In this document: in pieces, positions 19,159-28,033 of the stretch
How the letters are laid out: every line of letters begins with the position of its first letter
How positions within the stretch are numbered: the stretch's first letter is position 1
Assembly (NCBI GenBank): GCA_009846685.1
Contig: VWVY01000002.1
Location: 310,001-374,000, forward strand
Length of the DNA: 64,000 nt
Direction: 5' to 3'
Source: Rhizobiales bacterium SYSU XM002
GTDB taxonomy: Bacteria; Pseudomonadota; Alphaproteobacteria; Rhizobiales; Beijerinckiaceae
Notes under the pieces: generated by a model
What the model was told of the DNA's origin: nothing
Seen by the model: the letters and a program-made list of their open reading frames with translations, nothing else
Database searches by the model: none
Position numbers and translations under genes: made by a program

Positions 19159-19557
19159 ATGTCCCTGCTCGATACTCCGCTCGACGATCACGCGCCCTGG
19201 CCGACCGAGTTGCGCTTGAGCGCGGACAAACGGACGCTCCATGTTGCGTTCGAGGATGGCTTCACTGGCACCATCGATGCCGAACTCCTGCGAGTCCGCA
19301 GCCCCAGCGCCGAGGTGCAGGGTCACAACCCGGAGGAGCGGAAGACCGTTCCGGGCAAGCGGGAGGTCATGATCATCGGCATCGAACCGGTCGGAAACTA
19401 TGCGATCCGGCTGCGCTTCGACGATCTGCACGATTCCGGTATTTACGGCTGGCCGCTCCTCAACCGCTTCGCTCGGGAAGGCGCGGTACTGATGGCGGAA
19501 TACGAGGCTGAACTGGCGGCAAGGGGCATGAGCCGCGAACGCGCCCGCCGTCCGTGA
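19159..19557 (+). CDS. DUF971 (gamma-butyrobetaine hydroxylase N-domain-like) protein
   Basis: A 132-residue single-domain DUF971 protein. The signature runs through PTELRLSADKRTLHVAFEDG, LLRVRSPSAEVQGH and IEPVGNYAIRLRFDDLHDSGIYGW. The same domain forms the N-terminus of gamma-butyrobetaine hydroxylase, and stand-alone copies have been linked to iron-sulfur protein assembly. The start ATG has an aaagga site. It is divergent from moaA, an Fe-S enzyme, which may be meaningful or chance. Function otherwise unknown. Confidence 0.85.
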   Translation: MSLLDTPLDDHAPWPTELRLSADKRTLHVAFEDGFTGTIDAELLRVRSPSAEVQGHNPEERKTVPGKREVMIIGIEPVGNYAIRLRFDDLHDSGIYGWPLLNRFAREGAVLMAEYEAELAARGMSRERARRP

Positions 19558-19573
19558 TTGCCAGAAAAAGCAA

Positions 19574-19595
19574 AAGCCGGCCCGAAGGCCGGCTT
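19574..19595 (-). terminator. Hairpin between convergent DUF971 and L,D-transpeptidase genes
   Basis: A 9-bp stem, aagccggcc/ggccggctt, with a cgaa loop. The T-rich tail lies on the minus-strand side (ttttgctttttc), so it mainly ends the L,D-transpeptidase transcript, and the hairpin can serve both. Confidence 0.75.
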
Positions 19596-19620
19596 GAATA
19601 CTGTCGGAATTTCCGCTGGA

Positions 19621-20199
19621 TCAGCGCATTACGACAACGCGTGTGCCGATCTTGACGCGATTGTAGAGATCGATCACGTCCTCGTTGAGCATGCGGATGC
19701 AGCCCGAGGAAACCGCCTGACCGATCGTTTCCGGCTCGTTCGAGCCGTGGATACGGTAGAGCGACGTGCCGAGATACATGGCGCGCGCGCCGAGCGGGTT
19801 GCCTTCACCGCCGGGCATGTGGCGCGGCAGGTCGGGACGACGGCGCAGCATCTGCGGCGGCGGAGTCCAGCCCGGCCACTCGGCTTTGCGGGTGATATTC
19901 TTCACACCGCCCCACGAGAAGCCCGGACGGCCAACGCCTACGCCGTACTTCATCGCGCGGCCGTTCGGCAGCACGAAGTAGAGGCGCTTTTCGTTGGTAT
20001 CCACCACGATGGTGCCGGGCGCATGCTTGCCCTTGTAGTCGACTTCCTCGCGCGGAATGGCCGCTGCGTGGATACGGCCGCCGTCGGCATTCATAAGCGG
20101 CTGACGGGTCACCGGATCGATCATCTCGTTCGCGGCGGCGCCGGTAACGATGGCCGAACCCATGACCAGTGCAGCAGCGATCGTCTTGCACAGACGCAT
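19621..20199 (-). CDS. L,D-transpeptidase (YkuD/ErfK family)
   Basis: Periplasmic cell-wall enzyme that forms 3-3 peptidoglycan cross-links or attaches proteins to the wall through a Cys nucleophile. The protein has 192 residues from the ATG at 20197-20199, giving a signal peptide (MRLCKTIAAALVMGSAIVTGAAA). The YkuD domain spans about 70-190 with TIVVDTNEKRLYFVLPNG, the catalytic His in RIHGSNEPETIG, and the Cys in SSGCIRM. The frame is open a further 61 codons upstream but the signal peptide fixes the start. It is a single-gene unit beside tRNA-Val. Confidence 0.92.
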   Translation of the reverse strand: MRLCKTIAAALVMGSAIVTGAAANEMIDPVTRQPLMNADGGRIHAAAIPREEVDYKGKHAPGTIVVDTNEKRLYFVLPNGRAMKYGVGVGRPGFSWGGVKNITRKAEWPGWTPPPQMLRRRPDLPRHMPGGEGNPLGARAMYLGTSLYRIHGSNEPETIGQAVSSGCIRMLNEDVIDLYNRVKIGTRVVVMR

Positions 20200-20426
20200 C
20201 GTCTTTCCCCATCTGATGTTTGTGAACTTTGTCCGCAAAGCGGAAACGAATACATCAAACGCTATGCCTGCTTCGCACGGCGTTTGACAAGTGCGCCAGC
20301 ACACAACTGCGTGATCCATGTGGCATTTTTGTTCGGGCGAGCCACACTGTTGCCCCGCGGCAACAGGCTCTTTGTCGGCCATCGGCGCTCGTCTTGCCCG
20401 GCTTCGGGCCGGTTCCGTTTCTTGCC

Positions 20427-20455
20427 TTGACGCGCGGGAAGCCGTGTCCTATCGG
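20427..20455 (+). promoter_or_regulatory. Probable sigma-70 promoter of tRNA-Val
   Basis: ttgacg (20427-20432), a 17-base spacer, then tatcgg (20450-20455). Transcription would begin around 20462, four bases before the tRNA. The -35 and the spacing are strong; the -10 is poor. Confidence 0.5.
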
Positions 20456-20465
20456 GGATGCCTTG

Positions 20466-20540
20466 GGGCGCGTAGCTCAGCGGAAGAGCACTTCGTTCAC
20501 ACCGAAGGGGTCACAGGTTCGATCCCTGTCGCGCCCACCA
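20466..20540 (+). tRNA. tRNA-Val (anticodon CAC)
   Basis: A full cloverleaf was read. The acceptor stem gggcgcg/cgcgccc has 7 bp, the D-arm is gctc...gagc, and the anticodon stem cttcg/cgaag encloses ttcacac, giving anticodon CAC for the valine codon GTG. The T-arm is acagg-ttcgatc-cctgt. Discriminator A is followed by an encoded CCA. Length is 75 bases with CCA. Confidence 0.97.
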
Positions 20541-20877
20541 TTCCTTCCCAATGCTGGATTGCGTTCTTTCCCGGTCCGCTCAGGGCCGCCGGATTCTACT
20601 GCATCGAGCGGCAATTTGTTTCCCGCCGCGTGCCGGCAACGGCCATGCGGATGATGGTTCGGCAGGCTCGGACCGATATCCTCCACGAAGTCGAAGCCGG
20701 TCGGTGGGGCGGGTAGCAGATTACCGCTGCCGGTGATGCGGCCCAGAGGAGACAGGTCAGCCTCCGCTGAACGGCAAATCCCGGAAGCTTGTTAACCAAA
20801 CAACAACCAGAAGTTGTTTATTTTCCAAATATCACCCAGAGCGCGAATCGCGCGCCTCAGGATCGAGGGGCCGCCTG
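20541..20877. other. Gene-free leader region of the chemosensory cluster
   Basis: These 337 bases between tRNA-Val and the first STAS gene show no credible gene. The last 100 bases are AT-rich and hold an inverted repeat at 20798-20819, so the cluster promoter probably lies there. Confidence 0.5.
20798..20819. promoter_or_regulatory. Inverted repeat before the che cluster
   Basis: aaacaac and gttgttt form a 7-bp dyad with an 8-base centre in AT-rich DNA, about 60 bases before the first STAS gene. It may be an operator or promoter-proximal element; no regulator can be named. Confidence 0.35.
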
Positions 20878-21171
20878 ATGACCGAAACATCGCCCGGAAT
20901 GCTGACACTGCCGGCGGAATGTGACTTGCCGTGGGCCCGCGCCTTTCACGAAGGCATTCTGGAGCGCGCGGCGCTGGATAGGGACGTCGAGATCGACGCC
21001 AAGGCCGTCGAGCGCATGACGACACCGGCGGTTCAGGTGATTGTCGCGCTCTCGCGTGCGCTGGAGGCGGAGCGTCGCAGCTTGACCGTCGCATTGCCGT
21101 CTGCGGCGTTCCTGAGTGCGTTCTCCGATCTCGGCCTCGCGGATATGGCCGGAACCTGGAGCGCTACCTGA
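20878..21171 (+). CDS. STAS-domain protein at head of che cluster
   Basis: A 97-residue stand-alone STAS domain. The order of strands and helices is recognisable (LTLPAECDLPWARAFHEGIL, VEIDAKAVERMTTPAVQVIV, RSLTVALPSAAFLSAFSDLGL). Where anti-anti-sigma factors usually carry the phosphorylated Ser (as in DSAG), this one has Met47-Thr48-Thr49-Pro50, so phosphorylation on the usual Ser is not possible, though a Thr could substitute. Its stop is directly abutted by the cheY start, so the two are translated together. Small STAS proteins of this kind occur at the head of some alphaproteobacterial che operons; their role is not established. Confidence 0.82.
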   Translation: MTETSPGMLTLPAECDLPWARAFHEGILERAALDRDVEIDAKAVERMTTPAVQVIVALSRALEAERRSLTVALPSAAFLSAFSDLGLADMAGTWSAT

Positions 21172-21540
21172 ATGGCGAAGACAGTTCTCACCGTGGATGA
21201 TTCCAAAACCATGCGCGACATGGTCGGCTTCACCCTGCGCGGTGCCGGCTTTCAGGTTCTGGAGGCAGAAGATGGCGCCAAAGCGCTTTCACTTCTCGGC
21301 AACGCCCGTGTCGATCTCGTCATCACCGACATCAACATGCCGAACATGGATGGCGTAACGCTCGTCAAGCATCTGCGCGGCATGAACAATTTCCGTTCGA
21401 CCCCGATTTTGATCCTGACGACGGAAGGGGGAGAGGAGAAAAAGGCGGAAGGCCGCGCCGCCGGCGCGACCGGTTGGATCGTCAAGCCTTTCGCGCCCGA
21501 TCGCCTGCTCCAGGTCGTCAACCGCGTCTGCCCGGCCTGA
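21172..21540 (+). CDS. cheY: Chemotaxis response regulator CheY
   Basis: Single receiver domain of 122 residues. The acidic pair is Asp9-Asp10 in TVDDSKTMR and the phospho-acceptor is Asp53 in ITDINMPNMDG. The Thr of ILTTEGG and the Lys of WIVKPF complete the active site. It should receive phosphate from CheA and act at the flagellar motor, or serve as a phosphate sink. It begins immediately after the STAS stop and is followed 11 bases later by cheA. Confidence 0.93.
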   Translation: MAKTVLTVDDSKTMRDMVGFTLRGAGFQVLEAEDGAKALSLLGNARVDLVITDINMPNMDGVTLVKHLRGMNNFRSTPILILTTEGGEEKKAEGRAAGATGWIVKPFAPDRLLQVVNRVCPA

Positions 21541-21551
21541 GGAGCGAGCCC

Positions 21552-23636
21552 ATGTCGACCGGCAACGAATTCGAGCAGTTTCGCAAGACGTTCTTCGAGG
21601 AATGTCAGGAAATTCTCTCCGACCTCGACGGGCTGCTGGCGACGCTTGCGGCCGATCCGTCGGATCGCGAGTGTCTCAATGCCATCTTTCGCGGTGTCCA
21701 TTCGATCAAGGCCGGAGCGGGAGCCTTCAGCTTCACGCGCCTCGTCGGGTTCAGTCACAATCTTGAGGCCGCGCTCGATGGCTTGCGCGACGGGCGGATC
21801 GCCGGCACGGATCAGGTGACGCAACTACTCGTTCGCGCAGTCGATACGTTGGCCGCTTTTGTCGAGGCGGCGCAATGCGGTGCCGAACCACGCGCTGGAT
21901 TTGGCGACGAGCTCTCGCGTGATCTGCTCCGGATGATGGAGACCGGCGGCGAGGAGCGCCCGATAGCTTCGGCTGCGCCGAAGCCGGAGGCTGCCACGGC
22001 TTCCCCGGCCGGTGCACTGTCCCGGTTCCGCATCCGCTTCAAGCCGCATTGGGAAATGTTCCGCCACGCCAACGAGCCGCTGCTGGTGCTGCGTGAACTC
22101 CGGCAGCTCGGAACCTGCATCATCGCCTGCGACATGAGCAGACTGCCGGCCATCAACGCGCTTGATCCGGAGGAGTCCTATCTCTGCTGGCTGATCGAGA
22201 TCGAGACGGTGGCCAGCGCTGCGCGGATCGAGGAAGTCTTCGAATTTGTCGAGGACGATTGTGATCTGATGATCGAGCCAATGGACGGCATCGAGTACCC
22301 GGTTGCATCGCCGGCGGAAGAACCGGCCATTCCTGGGCTGGTTGCCGGTGAACCGGAGGAGGCGGCTGGCGTTGTCCGCGCGAATGGGGGCGAGGAGGGC
22401 GCCGGCAAGGCGCGGGGCAATAATGTCTCCTCGATCCGGGTCGAACTTTCGCGGGTCGACCGCCTCGTCAACATGGTCGGCGAACTGGTCATCACCCAGT
22501 CGATGCTCGCGCAGCAGATCGCCGACCTCGCCCTCGCGCAAGGTTCGCAGGCGGTGCGGGGGCAGGAAGACCTCGCAATGCTGACCCGCGAGTTGCAGGA
22601 GTGCGTGATGGCGATCCGCATGCAGCCGGTGAAATCGGTGTTCGCGCGGATGCCGCGCCTCGTGCGTGAGGTTTCCGCCAAGCTCGGCAAGCCGATCCGC
22701 CTCGTCACCGCAGGCGAGCTGACCGAGGTCGACAAGACCGTGATCGAGGAACTCGCCGATCCGCTTACGCACATGATCCGCAACGCGATCGACCACGGCG
22801 TCGAAAGCCCCGAGATGCGGCGTGCTGCCGGCAAGCCCGAGGAAGGAACAATCGAGCTCACCGCGCTTCATGCCGGTTCGAACATCCTCATCCATGTTGC
22901 GGACGATGGGGGCGGTATCGATCGCGACCGGCTGTTCCGCAAGGCGGTGGAAAAGGGAATCGTCTCAGCGAATGCCAAGCTGAGCGAGGAGGAAATCGAC
23001 GAACTCCTGTTCTCGCCCGGCTTTTCGACCGCCGAGAAAGTAACCGATGTTTCGGGGCGCGGCGTGGGGATGGATGTTGTCCGCCGCAACATCGTGAAGC
23101 TCGGCGGGCGCATTCAGGTGCAATCGGCCCTCGGCAAAGGCACCCGCTTTACCCTTGTCATTCCGCTCACGCTGGCGGTTCTTGACGGAATGATCGTCGC
23201 GGTCGGCACCGAGCGTTACATCCTGCCGCTGACCTCGATCATCGAGAGTTATCGCCCGCATCCACGAACCGTGCGCGTCGTGACCGGCGGAATGCAGGTC
23301 GCGGCCGTGCGTGGCGAATATGTTCGGCTGGTGCATCTGCACGATCTGTTCGGTGTCCAGGATGCTGTGACCGATCCGGCGCAAGGGCTCGTTGTCCTGG
23401 TCGAGACCGCGCAGGGCAACAAGATCGGTGTCGTCGTCGACGAACTGATCGGCCAGCAGCAAGTCGTCATCAAGAGCCTGACCGACAATTTCGATCCCGT
23501 GCGCGGGATTTCGGGCGCGACGATCCTCGGCAACGGGCGCGTCGCGCTCATCCTCGATATCGAGCAGCTTTCGGCGATGTCGCCCCGGACGGGCAGTGAA
23601 CGCCTCGTCCCACTCCCTGTCGACGTGGCCGCCTGA
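21552..23636 (+). CDS. cheA: Chemotaxis histidine kinase CheA
   Basis: Hybrid-free CheA of 694 residues. P1/Hpt has His50 in VHSIKAGAGAFSF. A P2-like region (about 160-250, RIRFKPHWEMFRHANEP onward) precedes an acidic linker. The P3 dimerisation segment is SSIRVELSRVDRLVNMVGELVI. The P4 ATPase shows the N-box HMIRNAIDHGVESP, DDGGGIDRDRL and FSTAEKVTDVSGRGVGMDVV. The P5 CheW-like domain fills the rest (ILPLTSIIESYRP to the end). The ATG at 21552 follows a ggag site; the frame is open upstream only through cheY. It sits between cheY and cheW. Output partners in the same cluster include CheY, CheB and the receiver of the PP2C phosphatase. Confidence 0.96.
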   Translation: MSTGNEFEQFRKTFFEECQEILSDLDGLLATLAADPSDRECLNAIFRGVHSIKAGAGAFSFTRLVGFSHNLEAALDGLRDGRIAGTDQVTQLLVRAVDTLAAFVEAAQCGAEPRAGFGDELSRDLLRMMETGGEERPIASAAPKPEAATASPAGALSRFRIRFKPHWEMFRHANEPLLVLRELRQLGTCIIACDMSRLPAINALDPEESYLCWLIEIETVASAARIEEVFEFVEDDCDLMIEPMDGIEYPVASPAEEPAIPGLVAGEPEEAAGVVRANGGEEGAGKARGNNVSSIRVELSRVDRLVNMVGELVITQSMLAQQIADLALAQGSQAVRGQEDLAMLTRELQECVMAIRMQPVKSVFARMPRLVREVSAKLGKPIRLVTAGELTEVDKTVIEELADPLTHMIRNAIDHGVESPEMRRAAGKPEEGTIELTALHAGSNILIHVADDGGGIDRDRLFRKAVEKGIVSANAKLSEEEIDELLFSPGFSTAEKVTDVSGRGVGMDVVRRNIVKLGGRIQVQSALGKGTRFTLVIPLTLAVLDGMIVAVGTERYILPLTSIIESYRPHPRTVRVVTGGMQVAAVRGEYVRLVHLHDLFGVQDAVTDPAQGLVVLVETAQGNKIGVVVDELIGQQQVVIKSLTDNFDPVRGISGATILGNGRVALILDIEQLSAMSPRTGSERLVPLPVDVAA

Positions 23637-23651
23637 GGCCGGAGGATCAGC

Positions 23652-24170
23652 ATGGCAACCGAGTTTGAAAGCATGACCAGCCAGATCGCCACCTTGCAGA
23701 GCGGCGCTTCCGTGTCCGGCGATGTGAGCCAGTTCATCTCCTTCCGCGTCGGGGAGGAGGAATTTGCAATCGACATCATGGCGGTGCGGGAGATCAAGGG
23801 CTGGACCCAGACGACCACCTTGCCGAACCAGCCCGACTATCTGCTCGGCATTCTCAACCTGCGCGGCACCATCGTGCCGATCTACGATCTGCGCTGCCGC
23901 TTCGGGCTCGGCCTGACGATCGCGACGCGCACGCATGTCGTCATCATCGTCTCCGTACTGGAGCGGACGGTGGGCCTGCTGGTCGACGCCGTATCCGACA
24001 TCCTTACCGTGCGGGGCGACGCCATCCGCCCGATCCCGGACATGGAGCGGCAGGGCTCGACCCAGTTCTTCTCCGGTATCATCACGGTCAACGAAAGCAT
24101 GGTGGTACTGCTCTCGCTCGAAGCCCTGTTCGAGCGCGCCGTCGCCGCACTTCCGGATCTCGCCGCGTAA
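23652..24170 (+). CDS. cheW: Chemotaxis adaptor CheW
   Basis: A 172-residue adaptor linking receptors to CheA. After about 25 extra N-terminal residues the standard fold starts with [23 protein letters not shown]. The receptor-contact region [21 protein letters not shown] and the second barrel [12 protein letters not shown] follow. A ggagga site precedes the ATG. The gene is 15 bases after cheA and 61 bases before the PAS receptor gene. Confidence 0.95.
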   Translation: MATEFESMTSQIATLQSGASVSGDVSQFISFRVGEEEFAIDIMAVREIKGWTQTTTLPNQPDYLLGILNLRGTIVPIYDLRCRFGLGLTIATRTHVVIIVSVLERTVGLLVDAVSDILTVRGDAIRPIPDMERQGSTQFFSGIITVNESMVVLLSLEALFERAVAALPDLAA

Positions 24171-24231
24171 ACCCCGTCAAACCCTGCACTCCGTCACATT
24201 CGGGCCGAGGCCCCAACCGAAGGAAACGCAC

Positions 24232-26508
24232 ATGTCCTGGCTCAATCTGGGCGCGAAATCGGGTACAAAAAACAACGAGAGGTCGCATTCAATCACTGAC
24301 GAGGTTGCTGCAACCGTGTCGCGCGGCCCCTCGCTTCTGCCAGTTGGTGAGGCGCAGGCGATGGCGGAATTCACGCTTGAGGGCGACTTTATCGCTGTCA
24401 ACGAAGCCTTCTGCGATCTCTTCGGATACGATGCCAGCGAGGTTCGCGGCAAGCATCACGCCTTGCTTGCGGCCGCGCGCGACGGCGAGGACGACCGCCA
24501 GCTCTGGGGCAAGATCACACGCGGCGAGACACAGATGGGCCAATTCCGTATGACCGGGAAGGGCGGTCGCGAGTTCTGGCTTCAGGCCTGCTACGTGCCG
24601 GGAGCGGATGCCAGCGGCAAGATCTCGCGCATCGTCATGGCCGGCATGGACATCACGGAGTTCGCGCGCAAGGCCAAGGACGATGCAATCGAGCTCCGCG
24701 TCCGGTCGGACATCATGAATGAGACCAGCATCGTCTCCTACGCCGATCTCAAAGGCGATATCGTCACGATCAACGAGAAGTTCATCGAGGTTTCCAAGTA
24801 CAGCCGCGACGAATTGATCGGCAGGCCGCACAACACCACGCGCCACCCCGACATGCCCAAGGAAGTCTTCAAGGAGATGTGGGCGACGATCGGCCGTGGC
24901 AAGATGTTCCGCGGTATTATCAAGAACCGCGCGAAGGACGGCACGCCCTATTACGTCGATGCGGTGATCGCCCCCTTCCTCGGCGAAAACGGCAAGCCGA
25001 AGAAGTACCTCGGCGTGCGTTACGACATCACCGAGATCGAAATCGAGCGGCAGAACATGCGCGGCATCCTCGGCGCGATCGATGCCTCCTATGCCTACAT
25101 CGAGTTCGACCTCAACGGAAATGTCCTCAACGCCAACGATAACTTCCTGAAGGCACTTGGGTATTCGCTCGCGGATATCCAGGGCCGTCACCATCGGATG
25201 TTTGTCGAGCCGGCATATGGCAACTCTCCCGAATACGCCCAGTTCTGGCAGGATCTGCGCGGCGGCAGGGCTGTTTCCGATGTTTTCAAGCGCGTGACGC
25301 GCTCGGGTGGCGAAATCTGGATCCAGGCCGTCTATGCGCCGGTGAAGGACGAGACCGGACGTGTGAACAAGGTCGTCAAGATAGCGACGGACGTGACACA
25401 GCAGGTGCAGGCGAGCCGACTGCTGCAGGCTGCCGTCGAGGAGACACAGGCGGTTGTGACGGCGGCCAAGGACAACGATCTCACCCGCCGAATTCCGCTC
25501 GAAGGCAAGTCCGGCGCAATCCAGCACCTTTGCATCGGCGTCAACGGGCTGCTCGACACAATGTCCTCGATCATCGCCAACATGACCGAAACGGCCTCGA
25601 CAATCTCGAACGCCGTGGCGGAAATCACCTCCGGCACCGACGATCTCTCTCGCCGCACGGAGAAACAGGCCTCCAACCTTGAGGAAACTTCGGCTTCGAT
25701 GGAGGAGATCGCCTCCACCATTCGGCTCAATTCGGAGAATGCGCAGCAGGCGAATTCGCTGGCGATCCAGGCGCGTTCGGTCGCCTCGGATGGCGGCGAG
25801 ATCGTCACCCGCGCGGTCGGCGCCATGTCGCGGATCGAGGAATCCTCGACCAAGGTGTCCGATATCATCGGCGTGATCGACGAGATCGCCTTCCAGACGA
25901 ATCTTCTTGCGCTCAACGCAGCGGTCGAGGCGGCACGGGCTGGCGATGCAGGGCGCGGTTTCGCTGTTGTCGCTTCCGAGGTTCGCAGCCTCGCACAACG
26001 CTCAAGCGAAGCGGCGAAAGACATCAAGGCGCTGATTGTCCAGTCCGGGTCGCAGGTCAAGGACGGTGTCAAACTCGTCAACGACGCCGGCACTTCACTC
26101 GCCGATATCGTTACCTCGGTGAAGAAGGTGACGGACATCGTCTCCGAGATCGCTGCGGCGTCGAAGGAACAGGCGGTCGGGGTCGAGGAAATCAACAAGG
26201 CCGTCGGCCAGATGGACGAGATGACGCAGCAGAACTCGGCACTCGTCGAGGAAAGCGCCGCCGCTTGCCGCCTGTTGCAGGACCAAGCGGAGGATATGGC
26301 AAACCGCATGGCCCTGTTCCGCATTTCGGGCGATTTCGCCCATCTCGCTCCGCCACGCGCTGCCGCGCAGAAACCGGTATCGCGCCCGGCCGAACGCGGA
26401 CCGGTCCGCACGCCTGTCAAGGCTGCCGGGGGAGGGCGTGCGGGCGCGGCCGCGCTTCAGGCCAATCTGCGCGAAGCCTACGACGATCCGGAATGGAAGG
26501 AATTCTGA
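24232..26508 (+). CDS. Cytoplasmic chemoreceptor with three PAS domains and a CheR-tether-like C-terminus
   Basis: Soluble methyl-accepting protein of 758 residues with no membrane helix, so it senses an internal signal. Three PAS domains follow each other at roughly 40-150 ([20 protein letters not shown]), 160-280 ([23 protein letters not shown]) and 285-405 ([20 protein letters not shown]). The arrangement is like that of Aer-2/MCP PAS sensors, but no haem or flavin ligand can be assigned by eye. A HAMP-like segment (about 405-470) leads to the MA domain with tip [20 protein letters not shown]. The protein ends in DDPEWKEF, resembling the NWETF-type pentapeptide that tethers CheR in enteric receptors. 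Start: ATG with an aagga site. Confidence 0.92.
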   Translation: MSWLNLGAKSGTKNNERSHSITDEVAATVSRGPSLLPVGEAQAMAEFTLEGDFIAVNEAFCDLFGYDASEVRGKHHALLAAARDGEDDRQLWGKITRGETQMGQFRMTGKGGREFWLQACYVPGADASGKISRIVMAGMDITEFARKAKDDAIELRVRSDIMNETSIVSYADLKGDIVTINEKFIEVSKYSRDELIGRPHNTTRHPDMPKEVFKEMWATIGRGKMFRGIIKNRAKDGTPYYVDAVIAPFLGENGKPKKYLGVRYDITEIEIERQNMRGILGAIDASYAYIEFDLNGNVLNANDNFLKALGYSLADIQGRHHRMFVEPAYGNSPEYAQFWQDLRGGRAVSDVFKRVTRSGGEIWIQAVYAPVKDETGRVNKVVKIATDVTQQVQASRLLQAAVEETQAVVTAAKDNDLTRRIPLEGKSGAIQHLCIGVNGLLDTMSSIIANMTETASTISNAVAEITSGTDDLSRRTEKQASNLEETSASMEEIASTIRLNSENAQQANSLAIQARSVASDGGEIVTRAVGAMSRIEESSTKVSDIIGVIDEIAFQTNLLALNAAVEAARAGDAGRGFAVVASEVRSLAQRSSEAAKDIKALIVQSGSQVKDGVKLVNDAGTSLADIVTSVKKVTDIVSEIAAASKEQAVGVEEINKAVGQMDEMTQQNSALVEESAAACRLLQDQAEDMANRMALFRISGDFAHLAPPRAAAQKPVSRPAERGPVRTPVKAAGGGRAGAAALQANLREAYDDPEWKEF

Positions 26509-26570
26509 TCAAGAAGCCGCGCAGCGCCCGCTGCCCGGCATCCCCGGCCCCTGCTTCGTGAGTTCGGTTC

Positions 26571-27440
26571 ATGTCCACCGCCGTATCGTCTTCTCTCCAG
26601 CGAACCGATCTCGAATCGACCTTCACGGATCGTGACTTCGCCTTCTTCGCCCGGCTCGTTTACGAGAAGAGCGGCATCGTGTTGGCTGATCACAAGAAGA
26701 GCATGATGTTCTCCCGTCTCGTCCGGCGTGTGCGGGAATTGAAGCTCGGGTCGTTCAAGGCCTATGGTGAATTGCTCCGCGGGCCTGACGGCGAAGCCGA
26801 GGTTGGCGATTTCATCAACGCGATGACCACGAACCTCACGAAGTTCTTTCGCGAGGATCATCATTTCGAGTTTCTGGAATCGACCGCCCTGCCGCGCGCG
26901 GCGCAGCGGGCGGTGCAGGACGGCACGCGTCGCATCCGGCTCTGGTCGGCGGGATGCTCTTCGGGTGAGGAGCCCTATTCGATCGCGATCTGCCTCAAGC
27001 GGGCCGCGAGCCAACTGCGACCGCACGACGTCCGGCTGCTGGCGACGGACCTTGACACCAACATGGTCTCCCGTGCCGCGGCGGGACTCTATCCGAAATC
27101 CGCCATCGCCGCGCTGCCGCCCCACTGGCGCAACGGCCATTTCCATTCGACCGACAAGACGCGCGAGCAGGTGGCGGTGGAGGACGACCTCCGCGCGATG
27201 ATCACCTTCCGACCCCTCAATCTCCTGCATGACTGGCCGATGAGCGGACCGTTCGATGCGATCTTCTGCCGCAACGTGATGATCTATTTCGACGGGCCGA
27301 CCAAGGTGCGGCTCGTCAATCGGCTGGCCGACTTGCTTCAGCCCGGCGGCTGGCTCTTCATCGGCCATTCTGAAACACTGCTTGAGCATCAGGACCGCCT
27401 TCGCCTCGTCGGCCGCACGATCTACGAGAGGATCGCGTGA
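26571..27440 (+). CDS. cheR: Chemoreceptor methyltransferase CheR
   Basis: SAM-dependent glutamate methyltransferase for receptor adaptation, 289 residues. The helical N-domain is about 18-80 (FAFFARLVYEKSGIVL). The catalytic domain has TTNLTKFFRE, the SAM loop LWSAGCSSGEEPYSIA, ATDLDTNMV, FRPLNLL and FDAIFCRNVMIYFD. The tail GHSETL is typical. It follows the PAS receptor by 62 bases and its stop overlaps the cheD start. Together with CheB and CheD it gives a full adaptation set. Confidence 0.96.
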   Translation: MSTAVSSSLQRTDLESTFTDRDFAFFARLVYEKSGIVLADHKKSMMFSRLVRRVRELKLGSFKAYGELLRGPDGEAEVGDFINAMTTNLTKFFREDHHFEFLESTALPRAAQRAVQDGTRRIRLWSAGCSSGEEPYSIAICLKRAASQLRPHDVRLLATDLDTNMVSRAAAGLYPKSAIAALPPHWRNGHFHSTDKTREQVAVEDDLRAMITFRPLNLLHDWPMSGPFDAIFCRNVMIYFDGPTKVRLVNRLADLLQPGGWLFIGHSETLLEHQDRLRLVGRTIYERIA

Positions 27441-28033
27441 TGGCGCCCCTTGCAATCCGAAACCCGGAAGCAGCCGGTGGGGCAGGGCGGATCGTCCGCG
27501 TTCTCCCCGGCGAGTTCCACGTCACGGGTGATCCCGCCACTACCGTCGTCACCGTGCTCGGCTCCTGCGTTTCGGCTTGCATCCGCAATCCGTTCAACGG
27601 GTTCGGCGGGCTCAACCATTTCATGCTGCCGGAAAGCGAGAGCGAGGAGTGGAACGGCGTCAGTGCCGCCAATCGCTATGGCAATTTCGCCATGGAGGCG
27701 CTCATCAACGCGGTGCTGAAGTCCGGCTGCACGAGGCTCGACCTCGAGGTGAAACTGTTTGGCGGCGCCAGCATGCACAACCCGGTTTCGAATATCGGCG
27801 GCAAGAACGCGGCCTTCGCCCGGCATTACCTCGACGTGGAGCGCATTCCGCTCGCCTCATCCGATCTTGGTGGCGATTACGGCCGCCGCATCCACTATTC
27901 GCCGGCGACGGGGAAGGTGCAGCGACTCCTCCTCAAGGACAAGGAAGACCGTCAGGTCATCACCGAGGAAGCCCGCTATGGCTCCTCTCTCAGGAAGGTG
28001 CAGTTCGATGGCGACATTGACCTCTTCGATTAA
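27440..28033 (+). CDS. cheD: Chemoreceptor glutamine deamidase CheD
   Basis: Deamidates receptor glutamines to methylatable glutamates. 197 residues. The catalytic Cys is in TVLGSCVSACI and the His in GGLNHFMLP; KLFGGASMHNPVSNIGGKNAAFA is the family signature. The ATG at 27440 overlaps the cheR stop (TGATG); a GTG three bases earlier is also in frame. Its C-terminal coding sequence overlaps the start of cheB by 26 bases, so cheR, cheD and cheB are translationally linked. Confidence 0.94.
   Translation: MAPLAIRNPEAAGGAGRIVRVLPGEFHVTGDPATTVVTVLGSCVSACIRNPFNGFGGLNHFMLPESESEEWNGVSAANRYGNFAMEALINAVLKSGCTRLDLEVKLFGGASMHNPVSNIGGKNAAFARHYLDVERIPLASSDLGGDYGRRIHYSPATGKVQRLLLKDKEDRQVITEEARYGSSLRKVQFDGDIDLFD

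Noticed and set aside
23935-24231. 99-residue upstream extension of the triple-PAS receptor
   Set aside because: It overlaps cheW in another frame and lacks family similarity; ATG 24232 has a good ribosome site.
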